Shown here one piece after another: positions 40,893-53,260 of a stretch of DNA of 64,000 nucleotides (its first letter is position 1; every line of letters starts with the position of its first letter). Both the position numbers and the translations under genes were made by a program. The stretch is from Primulina eburnea. Taxonomy: Eukaryota; Streptophyta; Magnoliopsida; Lamiales; Gesneriaceae. A model generated the notes under the pieces. The model was not told the DNA's origin. It saw only the letters and a list, made by a program, of their open reading frames with translations, and made no database searches. The DNA is taken from contig NC_133102.1 in the NCBI RefSeq assembly GCF_022965805.1, positions 5,712,885 to 5,776,884 on the forward strand, in the 5' to 3' direction.

Positions 40893-41359
40893 GGATCGTC
40901 CGAAAGACAGAGAAAACGCGTGATTGACAGAGATTGGATGAAACAGATTTTGTCTGGACGTGATTGAATTGAATCGAGACGATCGTGGAAATTTAATTGC
41001 TCTGACTCGATTGATGAATGGAGACGAATTTGGATCGGAAGCTTCGCCTTTAAGGATCGGGACTGGTTCGCGCCTTCTTCCAGCTTTTCTTGGCATGGAT
41101 GGATTCATACTATCCGAATCCGAGCCAACTTTTGGAATCTCATCTGTTTTTATTAGATTCAGTATTTCTTAAAGCGAATCATTGTAATATTTTTATTTCA
41201 ATTAATAGAAAATAATTTTTTTATTTTTCGATTTTGATAATAAATTGTTGGATTAAAAAATACAAAAGAAAAATAATCAATAACAACAAGCATTGAGATA
41301 TTAAGATAAGCGTATTCCTCTGAACTCATGTGTTTAACAATTCGATCCATTAATATAAA
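40893..41359. other. DGK upstream intergenic DNA
   Basis: The part at 40900-41120 is less AT-rich than its surroundings and has purine-rich GATCG motifs. It reads as promoter sequence. No gene is seen. Confidence 0.4.
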
Positions 41360-41514
41360 ACAAAAACTTATGTGAGCCGATCTCACGGGTCATATTTGTG
41401 AGACGAAACTCTTATGTGGGTCATCCATAAAAAAATATCACTTTTTATATTTAAGAATATTACTTTTTATTGTGAATATGAGTAGGATTGACATGTCTCA
41501 CATGAGACCTACTC
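41360..41514 (+). mobile_element. Mutator-type MITE, same family, copy 5
   Basis: It starts ACAAAAACTTATGTGAGCCG and ends GAGACCTACTC. It is shortened at the right side (the second inner palindrome is missing). No target duplication could be read. Confidence 0.7.
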
Positions 41515-41961
41515 CTTGGTAAAACAAGACATCATTTTAGTAACTACTTTTTGGTGAGATTATTTTCATAATTTAGGACAATTATCTCTAAAACCACTTC
41601 CATACAAGTTACTTTCCTTAATCAAACCTTAATCGTAGCTAAATTTAATATAAATTATTAGAATATTTTATAATAAAGAAATATATAAAAAATTTATGTC
41701 GAATAAAGCACGTACAAACGGGTGTGCTAGTATTATTTATTATCCACAATGTGCACGTATGTATATCTGTTGCCTTCAACAATTAATAAAGTTGCTTTAA
41801 AATTTGGAACATTGATTTCTTTTTTCCAGCAAACTCCAAAGCTGTTACATCACTTTAATTATATCGACAAAGTCAGTCACCTTTCTCGATATTCTCGATT
41901 TTATATACGGTTGCAACATTGTTTTTGAGATTATAAAACTACTTCAAATATATTTTTGAAA

Positions 41962-42142
41962 CGCAAAAACTTGTGTGAGACGGTTTCACGGATCGTATTT
42001 GTGAGACGGTCTGTTATTTGGGTCATCAATGAAAAAATATTATTTTTAATGCTAAGAGTATTACTTTTTATTGTGAATATAGGCAGGGTTGACCCGTCTC
42101 ACATATTATGATTCGTGAGACGGTCTCAAATAAGACTCATTC
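41962..42142 (+). mobile_element. Mutator-type MITE, same family, copy 6
   Basis: The copy has CGCAAAAACTTGTGTGAGAC at the left and AAGACTCATTC at the right. The flanking nonamers TTTTTGAAA and TTTTTTAAA differ at one base. Confidence 0.8.
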
Positions 42143-42221
42143 TTTTTTAAATTAAAATAAGTTTGTAATAGTTTTATGATCTAAAAAATAACATGTAATC
42201 GTATGTATAACTTTCATCGAA

Positions 42222-42425
42222 AAGTATGTCTCTTGTAAGATAGTTTCACGAATCTATATCTGTGAGATGAATCTTTATCTGTGAGACGAGTCAACTATAT
42301 CGATATTCACAATAAAAAGTAATACTCTTAGCGTAAAAAGTAATATTTTTTCATATATGACCCAAATAAGAAATTTGTCTCACAAAATATGACTCGTGAA
42401 AATGTTTCAGACAAATTTTACTGTC
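42222..42425 (-). mobile_element. Mutator-type MITE, same family, copy 7 (diverged)
   Basis: It runs from AAGTATGTCTCTTGTAAGAT to the CAAATTTTACTGTC end and has the conserved core AATAAAAAGTAATACTCTTA. A short direct repeat (ATCTGTGAGA/ATCTTTATCTGTGAGACG) lies inside. No target duplication is readable. Confidence 0.7.
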
Positions 42426-42757
42426 AAAAAAATATTTATTCTGATTGTTCTGCTTTTACTTTTTTTTAGAATAAAAAAATTATGTTTTAAACAGAGTATA
42501 ACTATATTTTTTCAATGGAACCATGCGGTTTTGGGTCCAAAGTCAATCTTATTTTAGTGGAACTGAAAACAAATGCCGGTAAAAGGTTTGGAATTGATAA
42601 ATTGGGTCCGGCCCAGTCCAATATCAATCTTCTAGGACCCAATTTCAGGCCCAAAAACTGAAAACAGTAACATAAAGTTGCTTTATTTTTTTACTAGATA
42701 TTGCATATATAGCAGTTAATATTAAATGCTAGAATATAATTATAGAATATTTTGTAG
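42426..42757. other. Intergenic, no gene seen
   Basis: AT-rich spacer with short GGCCCA motifs near 42610-42650. No feature was recognised. Confidence 0.4.
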
Positions 42758-43555
42758 GGATAATTATCAATGTAGTCCATAATTTTTTGTAATGTTCCCG
42801 ATTTAGTCCTCTATTTTCCGATTGACTCGAATTAAGCATCTATTTTTCGTTTGTTTTCTGGATTTGATCATCCCATTAATTTTAGTATTAAAACGGATGG
42901 AATTTCAGAGGATAATTCTCTATTCAGTCTCTCATTTTGTTGTACTTTATCGATTCAGTCCCGAGTTAATCTTCATTTTATTTATTTTTTCCGATTTAGT
43001 TTAATTTTTTTTTTTACCAAATGAAACATGTACACACGTCGATAATTTAATATATCAAATTAGGAGTAGGTCTCTCATGAGACGGTTTCATGAACGAGTC
43101 AACCATACCGATATTCACAATAAAAAGTACTATTCTTAGCAAAAAAAGTAAGACTTTTTAATAGATGACCCAAATAAGATATATGTCTCATAAAATACGA
43201 TCTGTGAGATCGTCTCACACAAGTTTTTTGCCTCAAATTAGATACAATATAAACATGAATATATTTTTTGACAAATAAGATATGGAAGTAATTGTGATGC
43301 GTTGAAACATGTACCCAAATAAGAAATTTGTCTCACAAAATACAATTTTTTTAAAAAAACCAATAAATATATTTCTCGAATTTAGTTATTATGAATTAAA
43401 TGTTTATTTTTTATCGTATAATTAACCTGAAACTAAAACGAAAAAAATGATGTAAAATGAAGGATTAACTCGGGACATTTGAAAAAAAAAAAAAGGATCG
43501 AGTAAATTAAGAAAATACATAAAAAAAGGAGGACTAAACGGGAATTGTTAGAAGC
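42758..43555. mobile_element. Degenerate element with TTTAGTCCTC inverted ends
   Basis: The left side GGGATAATTATCAATGTAGT ... TTCCCGATTTAGTCCTC has a partial inverted match at the right side (GGAGGACTAAACGGGAA, 43527-43543). Both ends resemble plant Mutator-like elements that start GGGATAATTA. Its right end seems truncated, and a MITE copy (43064-43232) has inserted into it. Confidence 0.4.
43064..43232 (-). mobile_element. Mutator-type MITE, same family, copy 8, nested
   Basis: This 169-bp copy has a perfect 9-bp flanking repeat TCAAATTAG (43055-43063 and 43233-43241). It runs from GAGTAGGTCTCTCATGAGAC to CACAAGTTTTTTGCC. Confidence 0.88.
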
Positions 43556-43694
43556 ATTTGCTCACTTGTTAATAAGAAAACTAAATATATGAAAATGTCC
43601 CCTAAGCTTCCAACCTGATCTGATCTCCACCCAGTCAACCTTCCAATTAGAAGTAACCCAATCAAAACCCTAACCCCCTATTTTCCCACCGAAA

Positions 43695-46600
43695 ATGCAG
43701 CACCTTCCGCCGGATTCCGATCTGCCGTCGCTCGCCTCCATCAAGGTACGCTCCTCCTCCCCTCGCTTCCCACCTCCCACCACTCCACTCGCCACTGAAA
43801 CCCCTACCGCCAACGCCCAGCGCAAGATCGGCATCGCCGTCGATCTCAGCGATGAGTCCGAACTCGCCGTTAAATGGGCAGTCCATAATTACATCCGCCC
43901 AGGAGACGCCGTCATTCTGGTGCATGTACGGCCCACCTCCGTCCTGTACGGCGCTGACTGGGGATCTGTTGATCTTTCTATAGTCGATACTGGCAACGAG
44001 GAATCTCAACGAAAGCTTGAAGATGACTTTGACGCTTTTACAACCTCCAAGGCGGCTGATCTCGCTCAGCCGCTTGTGGAGGCGCACATACCGTTCAAAA
44101 TTCACATTGTGAAGGATCATGACCTGAAAGAGAGGCTTTGTCTGGAGGTTGAGAGGCTTGGATTGAGCGCCCTGATCACGGGGAGCAGGGGATTTGGTGC
44201 GGCGAAGAGGGGACATAATGGGAGGCTCGGGAGCGTGAGTGATTACTGCGTGAGGCATTGTGTGTGTCCCGTGGTTGTCGTGAGGTATCCTGACGAGAAG
44301 GATATCGCGGAGGGCAACCGTCCCGTTGTTTCTGTGGGATCTGCGGAACAGTTTGAGGAGGAGCAGCAGGTGGAGCATGCTGCTGCTGCTGGTGATCGAA
44401 AAGGTCATCCATACCCTTTTTTCAAGATTTTTCAGTTGAATATGTTTAAGTTGTTTATATTGCGTTTCCCCCCCTATTTCACTGATCAATTTTGAGGTTG
44501 TGCATGCACTGAGCGTAGCTGGTTGACATTCTTTATTTAAAATTCGACTATTAGGTAGTTGATTATTTGGTAAATGAGAGTTATTGAATAGCACTTTGTT
44601 ACAATTTCACATCTATTCCCAATAATTTGTTGAATGACATATAAATTCAAGAAGATCTCCCACTGGAGTGTTTTTGGTTTGCGTACTTCATTGGCACTCT
44701 TTTTCTTGGTGGCAAACTGGAAAAGGAACGTGAATACCATTGGGTTGATCATGCACACTGATCAGTGAATGGAGGGCTCCTCAGATTGCAGCCTGTTAAT
44801 GTTACAAATCACATCGATTTTGCAAGCAATTATACAATTTCACGTAAGCTTAAGACGTTCTTTTGGGTTTTGACTCTTCTGTTAGAAATATGCCATAAAA
44901 TACCTCCTGGTGGACAAATGATAAATGCTCTATTTCGATCTGCAGCGCAAAATATAAAAGTTTATTCTGTCATTAATATGTTCAAACTATAGCTCCTTTT
45001 TCCCCCTATCAATCTGAAAAAATAATGGTGCCAGATGTTTGTCTCAATATGCTGTCGTAATTTATCTTAGTCTACTCATTTGACAGACAGATGTCTGCCG
45101 AACCTTGACTTTATTTGTTTATTGCTTGTTTGTTTTTTGTTTCTGTACATTATGATTGGAACGCTGAAATTAAAAAAATATCTCAATTTTGGAAGTTTTA
45201 GAGTTCTTATTTCCTATTACACTCAAAATTCCTTATAGAAAAGCACTCGTGCTCATAAGTGATCACAACACTTTGTGTCCGGAACATTGCATTCTAATTG
45301 ATTTAGGTTTGCCAACTTAAAAAAGTCTAGTTATTAAAAGTGCTAGAGGCATGTTCGTGGTGCAAAGTGCATGCAAGGTGCGAGTTAAGGAGCAGCCCTT
45401 AATGAATCATGTGTCTCGGCATTGAAATGCAATTCTTGGAATGTTTTAAAAGCTTGAGGTGCTTCTTGAGTGCCTTAAAATGCAGGGATTATGAACATTT
45501 GGTGAAGTGCATCAAATTTGTTATCGATGATCAATATTTTGGAAAGTAATAATTGGATGTTATATATAATAGTATTTTTTAGATCTAAATTGAAAATATT
45601 ATTTTTTAATGCATTTGGATTAGGTCTGCTCGACTAGGTTCTGACATAGTTATTGCAGCACACATGGTATGCGCCGAGAGGCAGCAGCCTTTTAGTGAAG
45701 GGTGCATCTCGATGTTTAAATCTCTTGGCACTTTTTAGTGTGCTTCACATATTAATAACTATGGGCTCATGGTGCTTATGCACCCATTGACATCAAGCTT
45801 GATTTGCTGAACATTCCAATCCCGATCACAATGAAAGCAATGTTTTTGAAAAAAAATTGTGAGAGTGTTATGATCTAATGGCAGGGTTCTGCCTATTATT
45901 TGGTGTGAAATTTGTTCGCATTGTTTCCTGTTGGGACTTATTTCAAAAGAACAAAGCTTATACACTGACATGAGCTATCAAGATGCAAATAATAAGCTGA
46001 TAAACTTTGGTCATTTGGATGAAATGGATTTGGTTTGCATTAGTAATTAGTAATAATTATGACGATTAGAATCGATTATAGTTGTTTTCAAACTTGTAGT
46101 TTGTTATTGTCACCAGAACTTGAGTTCATTATCACATACCAAAAATAAGGTGAGCATTTCTTTGGCTGTACTTGAATCACAGAATTTTGATTCATTGTCT
46201 CTTGAAAGATCTTCATGCTTTTGCTAGGAAAAACTATGAATTCAGTTTAAAACAGATATTTCCTTCTTTGTATGGGAGAATATTATTTTCTACTTTCATT
46301 CTTTTCCCCCTGAAGTATCTAGAGTTTTTTCAAGTCTTCCTTTTGTGTTCTTTTGGTGACATATTTGGTAGCCATTATTATCTATCCTCTTAGCCAGCTT
46401 GCTATTTAAAAGACTTGTTTACATCTGAGCTTTGACTGAATCTTGATCTTTATTCAAAGCAAATGCTTCTCTGATCGATTTTTCAAGTGTAGTTGATCAA
46501 TGGAATTCCTGATTCCATGTGTGTCAACACAGTTCATTTCCCGACCATTTTACACACTTCTATTTCAACCTTTTATCTTGTCTATATACATGATGGGTGG

Positions 46601-47035
46601 CTGGACATGTTTTCTGCACTAGATTCTGGTTGGTCTAGTACTCTAGTTTTGAAGTCATAGTTCTTGGGCACAACTTGGTTCACTTAGTTCGCAGATTTTG
46701 AATATTTAGATAGGATTTTCTAAAGGTACCAATGTATGTGATGAGCTGTTGAATTTTCCTAGCACAAATGTAATTTGCTTATGATAGAAACAAGGAACAA
46801 ATCTCTGAAATGGTTAGATTGTATTTTACACTCGAAGGAACAATCATCAAGGAAGACAATTTTAGTGCCTGGTCTTTTGACCAGTGCCACAATATCAAAA
46901 TGAAATTACATTATATTGTAAAATTTGAATTTCATAGAATCATCAAATATCTCAGAACCTCCATGTTTTCTTTTTGTCATAAATTTTACACTTGTCTAAT
47001 GTTGCTAATGTTCAATGTTTCTGACAGATTCCTAG
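43695..47035 (+). CDS. Universal stress protein, PHOS32/PHOS34 type
   Basis: Exon 1 (43695-44403) encodes about 236 residues. It starts MQHLPPDSDLPSLASIKV with a Ser/Pro/Thr-rich N-terminus, as in recalled Arabidopsis PHOS32/34, whose N-terminal serine is phosphorylated after elicitor treatment. The UspA fold follows: RKIGIAVDLSDESELAVKWA, VHNYIRPGDAVILVHVRP, IHIVKDHDLKERLCLEVERL, and the ATP-binding pattern GSRGFG...GRLGSVSDYC, then CVCPVVVVRYPDE. The Glu-rich tail leads to a donor after GATCGAAAAG. The best second exon I found is 47028-47035, adding only Asp-Ser-stop (GDRKDS), which suits the short C-terminus of the family but needs an intron of 2.6 kb. Without splicing the frame ends at 44495. 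Exon 1 is secure, the 3' end is not. Confidence 0.8.
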
Positions 47036-47934
47036 CTGATGCAACGGTTAATGGCTTCATGCCATTACACTAGGTAAGTAATTATGTTGTTTAATATTTG
47101 TGTCCCTATTGCTATCTACGTATATCAACCAATTCTTCAGTTGTTGTATCCCGAGTTTTAGACTTGGTATAAATATTTTCTTTAAGTTTGATGCTTTTGT
47201 TTGTGAAAAAAACTTGCTGATGTTTCTTTTGCACCATTTCTTACGCAGCTTGTGGAATTCATCACTGTTTTCAAGCTCTGGGTCAGTTATAACGATCAAT
47301 GAAATTTACTTGATGTGGAGTATTGTCATGTATATGAACGTTTGCTGCTTTTATTAATGCTCACACTATCTACTTTGTTGTGTAACATTGTCAAATGATA
47401 CATGTATTTTAACTTTTAAGTGGGTTTCGTGTTATGGACCAGTGTTGTCTGTCATGTCACCTTTGCTATGTGTATTTCATTGCAGCACTTGAATACAGCT
47501 ATCGCACAATACTACTTTATTTTACTTATGGTAATCGAATAAGATTGTCAGAAGAATATAGTTTTCCTAGTATTATAAAGAGCGTGCGCTGCATGCATCT
47601 GTAATATTTTGTGTTCGGTAGATATATATTCATGTAAAATACCTATATGTTTAAATATCTTTTTTTGTATGAATAGTTTTTTCTTGGTGTTTTTAATTTA
47701 CTTTATTCAAGTTTATTTTCTTCTTTCTGTGTTTTTATTTTTTGTTTCTTCAAGAGTGATGTGTTTTTCATTTGGGGTAAGTTTTGTGTATTTAAAAATA
47801 AAAGTTTATAATGTTTATTTGGTTTATTGTTTTACTTTTTAGATGAATTTTGATTTAGTATAATATTTATTTTGTATAGTACTCTATTTTTTATTTTTTT
47901 GTTTTTAAGGTGATGTGTTTTTCGAAGAAAAAAA
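47036..47934. other. Intergenic downstream of the USP gene
   Basis: AT-rich and T-rich sequence, presumably containing the USP 3' UTR at its start. No coding or RNA signal was recognised. Confidence 0.4.
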
Positions 47935-48192
47935 AATCGTAAGACGGTCTCATATTAAGATCTGCAAGGTGGCGGGTCTTTCGACTGTCTTGTATTAGGT
48001 GAAGAGAGGGGGTGGTAGGCTTAGTAGGTTTCTCATTTTTATATCCGTGAGACGGGTAAACTCGACTCATACATATTATGAAAAGTAATGTTTTTGACAT
48101 AAAAAATAATATTTTTTTTATAAATTCGATCGAGTCAAATATCTCTCACAAGATTAATCCGTTGGATTATTTCACGAGAGTTTTTGTGACAA
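47935..48192 (-). mobile_element. Mutator-type MITE, same family, copy 9 (diverged, with insert)
   Basis: Family ends (AAGACGGTCTCAT and CACGAGAGTTTTTGTGAC) and core (GAAAAGTAATG...AAAAAATAATATT) can be traced, but about 70-80 foreign bases (roughly 47955-48035) sit inside the left part. Confidence 0.55.
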
Positions 48193-51100
48193 TGGTAAAA
48201 GTTTATCAAGACTCCTTCATAAGTAGTACATATATATTGGGATGATTTCTTAGTGATAGAGGGCAAACCGAGTTAACTTGGCGCAAAACTTAGTTTTTGT
48301 TTGCCGTTTTTGATGGGTACCACGCACTGTTTTATTCTTTTGGAGCAAACAAAAGCAAGTAGCCTGATGTAGATTCTCCATCTCGGGTTTTCACAATTAA
48401 TTTTAGCATCTCATTATCGTGTTACCTTTGGATGACTGATCAGGAAGGTTCAAGAAACAGAGAACGTGTGATTTGAGCGGCCGATGTTTGTAATTTTAGT
48501 GCATTTTTTCAAGTAAGCAAGCAAGATTGTCGAGTTTGGAATATGAGATGAAAGTGGAAAGATTGGTTGGTGTGTCGCCTTTGCTTAGACTTCCAAGCTC
48601 CTGGTTACCATAAATGGAGATTTATTTTGCCATCAATATCTTGAAACCCATATATAAGGCGAAATAAATAATTTATCAACGGGTGACTTGTTTATAAGTT
48701 TATATTTTGCCTACAAACTAAGGTGTGAGATGTAAACATAATTGTAAAAGTTTGTCAGAAAGAAAGACGATTTACATTTTGATAAAACAATAAATGTTTA
48801 ATTTGTGATTGATGTTGTTCGATTCCGGTGAACAATCATCAAACTTACTTTGAAGAAGCATTTCTTCATATATAACATAGAATAAAATCTCAACCTTTGG
48901 GATCTTCTTGTTTATCATTTGTGGCTATTTTTGTGATAGAACAAACTAGATGTGGTGTTCCAATCACTACACGTTTAAAAAAAAACTTAATCGAAGTCGT
49001 GTGTATAATTCCCATGCCAAGTGGTGTTTGACCAATCTCTTGGTGGGATACCGTAGGCCTACTCCAACATCAATTCTCATGTATCAACCATATTTTGGAG
49101 CATAATCATATTTTTTGTTCCTATGGTCGAAACTGTTTTAGTTTTTCTTGTTTGCCATGTGCTAAAAAAATATCCTCACATATCAATTTTATAAGCTCAC
49201 GGAACTCAACTCTAATTACCATGAAAAATTACGAAAAAATACGACACACGATCTAAAATAAACAAGATTAAACCAGTACCGATTATTTTTTTAAAAAAGA
49301 CCATACATTTGATTGTGTCCTAGGGTGAAAAAGCATTAAATAAAATATTCAAATACTTTGAACAAGTCTCAAAATGCATGACAATTGCCAAGGATGATAA
49401 CCACATGTTATATAGTGAACAAGAGGGCAATGGCTACGCAGCAAAGTGAAGGTCCCCCCATATTATTTATCCACCCCACGTTTTATATCACTAAGTACAA
49501 AGTCATTACACCTCATTCACCTTTTTTCCTCACTCTTTTCTTCTTTGTATATTCTTATTTTTTACAACAGTCAAAATACTTTATATATGTATATATATAC
49601 ATACTTTGAACCTAACTGATATAAGTCATTATTACTGTTATGCTAGATCCAACGACTTTAATGTATCTAGTACCGAGTGGGTCCGGGACTGATGGTCATA
49701 AATATCAGGCAATTGTGTTGTCGAGAGTCATTCTGTACTTTGTTTTAATATTTGTGTGATCAATGGCAATGAAGTAACCAAATGTCATCCACAAGTGGGT
49801 AGAAACATACCATTCACCATCAGCCAGCCACAAGTTTAATCTTCAAACAACCAGACATTCAAAGTACACTTCTGTGTTGACACAAACAATCTATGATCAA
49901 CGTGTGTTGGCTCGAGTGGCAAGAAATTTGAGTTCGATATCGGGTTCGAGTTCTGTAAATCGAGATAAAAGAAGTTGGAAGAGCTTCCTTTGATACGATT
50001 CAAACCTACTTTAATCCAAAAATAACCCACAACTCGAATAACATTAAGGGTTATATAATATCGAATGAAAGAGTAGTTCGGTATCATTATTTTTTTGGCG
50101 TGAGTTAGATTGTAAGGAGATGGATAGAGGCCACATTCTGAAAGGGACGGTGAAGATTTGGCCACGTATACATTCTTGTCCCTCCCGTGGAGCGATAGAA
50201 TCCACATCTCACTTTCTTGGCAACAACTTGGTCTCCATTCATGTTACATTGAATCCATCTCTTTTGCGTTGTGTGTCTGCGTGAGCAAGTGGATATATGA
50301 CTAAACCAACTCATTTCTTTAAAAGCTTCGTGTAAATGTAATTTATTTTGGGGAAATTTGTTCATATTATGCAACATTAATGTAATTAATACTCTTATCA
50401 AATTCAAATTTGATTTCTATGTCACGTACGGCTTAGCCTAAGAGTATATCGGTTGAAGCAAATTAGCCTTTTTGATGGATCAATACTCATTCCCAGATTG
50501 TACAAGCTTCTTACAAAGAATGCGACATTCTGGCTTTCTGGATGTAGATGATGGTATCTATACAATAAGATTCATCATATATATATATATATATGTATAT
50601 GAATCCACATCTGCCGAATCACTCATGGTATAATCTTCTACGTCATAAGTCTTTCCGTTTTGTCATCTGGCTTATGTTCATATATAACATTCAGACTAAA
50701 TGAATATATGAAATTACATTGCCTTAAGTGACATCTCTATTTAAGATAATTTTTTTTTGAATTTTAAAGTGTTTAGAGATCTCAAGAGAATAACTTGAGT
50801 GAGAGAGATGTTTCAGGACACACACAAAATGAATGGTCATAATCTACTAAGTCAATAAGTGAGAGATACTGAGAAAATTTTATGTTATACCATAAACATT
50901 TCACCCGATGGACTCACACCAAAAGAATGGTTAAGATCCACCGGGTGAAGGAGATCTAAAAACAAATATAAAATACAACCACTAAGAATCCCAAATTCTT
51001 GAATCAAAAGTTCCATCTCTTGTAAGTAATGCAAACACACAAAGATCATATTTATCGGGCTTAATCAAATAAAACCAAGAACTAAAAAAATCTACCTCCC

Positions 51101-51247
51101 ATTTCCAGCAGTATTGTTTTTTTTTTTTTTGGTGAATATAAAAAAAATTCGACAACGAGCATCAAGCTAATATTGGAGTCCGAGGAATTTCAAGTTTCAA
51201 GAATCTCTGGTGAGTTTGCAATTCCTAGGATCATTGAAGAAGTATCT
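48193..51247. other. Intergenic, no gene seen
   Basis: About 3 kb of AT-rich DNA between the USP and BBX genes. It holds a short (AT)n near 50578-50594 and T runs near 51117-51131. The frame at 49836-50207 (minus) has no family resemblance. The last 100 or so bases before 51248 are probably the BBX 3' UTR. Confidence 0.45.
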
Positions 51248-52235
51248 CTACCTTCTGCCATGGTTTTCTTGCTGGAATCTTATGACTGTGCGGACAATAG
51301 CTGCCGATGAATTCTCCGGACTCTGGCCTGAATCTGTCCGCTCCGACGGGATCGACACGATGCCAGTACTTGTTCTCCGCAGTTTCAGTGGTCTGAACAA
51401 GGTCTGCTCTGAAGAGTCAAGATTCTCAGATTCTTGAAAACTTGAGTCCGGTGAAGCCAATTTGGAGTCCAGATTGTGTGAAGAACAGCAACCTTCTTCG
51501 TTCTGCATAAATCCAATTAAATATTCAAAACTGGGATCCCCAATAACTAGAGTTCCAAACCAGTTAGGTGTAGAAATTTCTAAAGTTCGCTCTCAATCAT
51601 ACAAAAAATTGGCAAGAACAGTACGATGTATAACGAATTTCTCAAAGATGCCAGAAAGGGAAAGAACAAACCTCGGACTCAAGAGGGTGGTTGTGATCCC
51701 TCATTCTTTTCCACAAGGAAAAAGGAGCATCATCCTCGCTACTAGAAGAACTCGGCGACTTCGGCGCCGCCTCGGATGGCGTTGCTGCACTGCAGATCGA
51801 CCAGGGGACAACCTGATTCTCTCCCTCCTCTTCCTCTTCCTCTTCCCCTTCCTCTTCCTCTTCCTCTTCCTCTTCTTCTTCATCATCATCTTCTTCTTCA
51901 TCATTGTAATATTCTCCATCATCGCTCTCACTTTCTTGGGAATCACAATCACGATTCCCATTCCCAAACCCGCCGCTCCCTTCCGCTCCACCGCGCCCCT
52001 CACCCTCAACACATGAACTGCAGACAGAAACAGCGTGGCCGAGCTTCAAGCCGGAGGCTTTCCACGGCGTGGGAGAGGCGCAGGCGTGGCAGAGGAGTGT
52101 GCGGCAGTGTTTCGCCACCAAGAAATTAGCGGCGTGCACCTTCTCATCACAGTCCCAACACAGGCGGGCTTGATCCGACTCGCAGAACATTCTGGCCGGT
52201 TTGCCGCACAGTTCACAACCATCCTTGTTCGACAT
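51248..52235 (-). CDS. B-box zinc finger protein, BBX28/BBX29 type
   Basis: Two exons on the minus strand, 52235-51672 and 51502-51248, join at GT-AG in phase and give 272 residues. The start is MSNKDGCELCG, because the first B-box follows at once; an in-frame upstream ATG at 52283 would add 16 residues. The B-box ligands are CELC, CESD, CWDCD, KVHAANFLVAKH. The adjoining segment RTLLCHACASPTPWKASGLK is a degenerate second B-box, as in recalled BBX28/29. A run of about 35 Asp/Glu follows, then ENQVVPW and a Ser-rich stretch. There is no CCT domain, so it probably does not bind DNA alone and acts through partners such as HY5 in light and flowering control. The C-terminal exon (FRPLKLRRTSTGIVSIPSER) is basic and Ser-rich. 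Confidence 0.88.
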
Positions 52236-52655
52236 TGAATTCAACAAATCTCTCCTGCTCGCTCTAGATTCTTGGGCTCCCAATCAAGAAAAATTTCGCC
52301 TTTCTTCCTCTGCTTGGTTGGAAATTTAAGTAATCTTGAAGAATGGAAGAAAGTTGAGAATTGGGAGAGTGGTTAACAACGGAGCAAAGGACAAGGGCAA
52401 GTTTCGTTTTTAACCACTTGATATTAATAATAACTTTTATTTTATAAACAACAAAACCACCGCCATAGCTAAGGATTTTTTTTTATTGATTTCTCCCTAT
52501 TTCTAGCTCAAGGAAAAAAAAACAATGAAATTTCATGTTATTTGTTTTTAAAAAAGGTAAATATTTTATTTAGTATAATATTTGTACAAAATTAAAGATA
52601 AACTTGTTTCACTCCCAACAAAATTTAGTAGATGATTTTGATACAAAATTCATAA
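52236..52655. promoter_or_regulatory. BBX 5' UTR and promoter
   Basis: Upstream of the BBX start the sequence changes from balanced composition (to about 52400) to AT-rich. It presumably holds the 5' UTR and core promoter. No certain TATA box was assigned. Confidence 0.4.
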
Positions 52656-52818
52656 GACAAAAATTTGTGTGAGACGGTTTCACAGTTCGTATTTTGTAAT
52701 CCGAATATTTTATTTGGATCATCCATGAAAAAAATATTACTTTTTATTGTGAATATCGATAAAATTGATTCGTCTCATAGATAATATTTCGTGAGATCAT
52801 CTCACAAAAAACCTATTC
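52656..52818 (+). mobile_element. Mutator-type MITE, same family, copy 10
   Basis: It begins GACAAAAATTTGTGTGAGAC and ends AACCTATTC. The middle of the core is shortened. The flanks do not give a clear duplication. Confidence 0.75.
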
Positions 52819-53218
52819 AATATATGATATTCGTTTGATGGAAAATGTTAAGACAAACATCATTGTTTAAAATAATGTCTGAAAAATATATATAAAAGAA
52901 AAGGGATATTTGTGTGGTCCTGTTACTTATCTTCTTTTATAAAATGGGTTGATGACGTGGCGTCATAGAAAAGCAATATAAGATTCTTTCAAATCTTGGG
53001 CCACATGTCAGCTTACAGTCCACAGAAAGAGGGATTGACCCACATGAATTTCACTTGCCCCAAATTTTGGGCCCACTTCATGGTAGCCCAATCTTTAAAA
53101 TATTCGAGAACAAAAGGCATGGATGGAAGAGAATACGATATATTATAAAATCTTTATTCATCTTCCTCCCGAGTCCACGTGAACAAAGAAGCCCTGTGTG
53201 GCTGTGGATTTGGCATCG

Positions 53219-53260
<42 letters not shown>

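Noticed and set aside
43662..44594. 310-residue open frame on the minus strand over the USP gene
   Set aside because: It is the antisense shadow of the GC-rich USP exon, whose plus-strand frame has a clear UspA domain.
45330..45740. Possible dispersed repeat with GGTGC and GAGGTGC motifs in the USP intron
   Set aside because: It recalls a common degenerate plant repeat, but no boundaries or second copy could be identified here.
49836..50407. Overlapping minus-strand open frames
   Set aside because: No domain, no family resemblance, AT-rich composition and overlapping frames point to chance.
51701..52129. Other open frames over the BBX exon
   Set aside because: They arise from the purine-rich acidic repeat read in other frames (poly-Leu/Pro or poly-Lys/Arg). 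The B-box frame is unambiguous.
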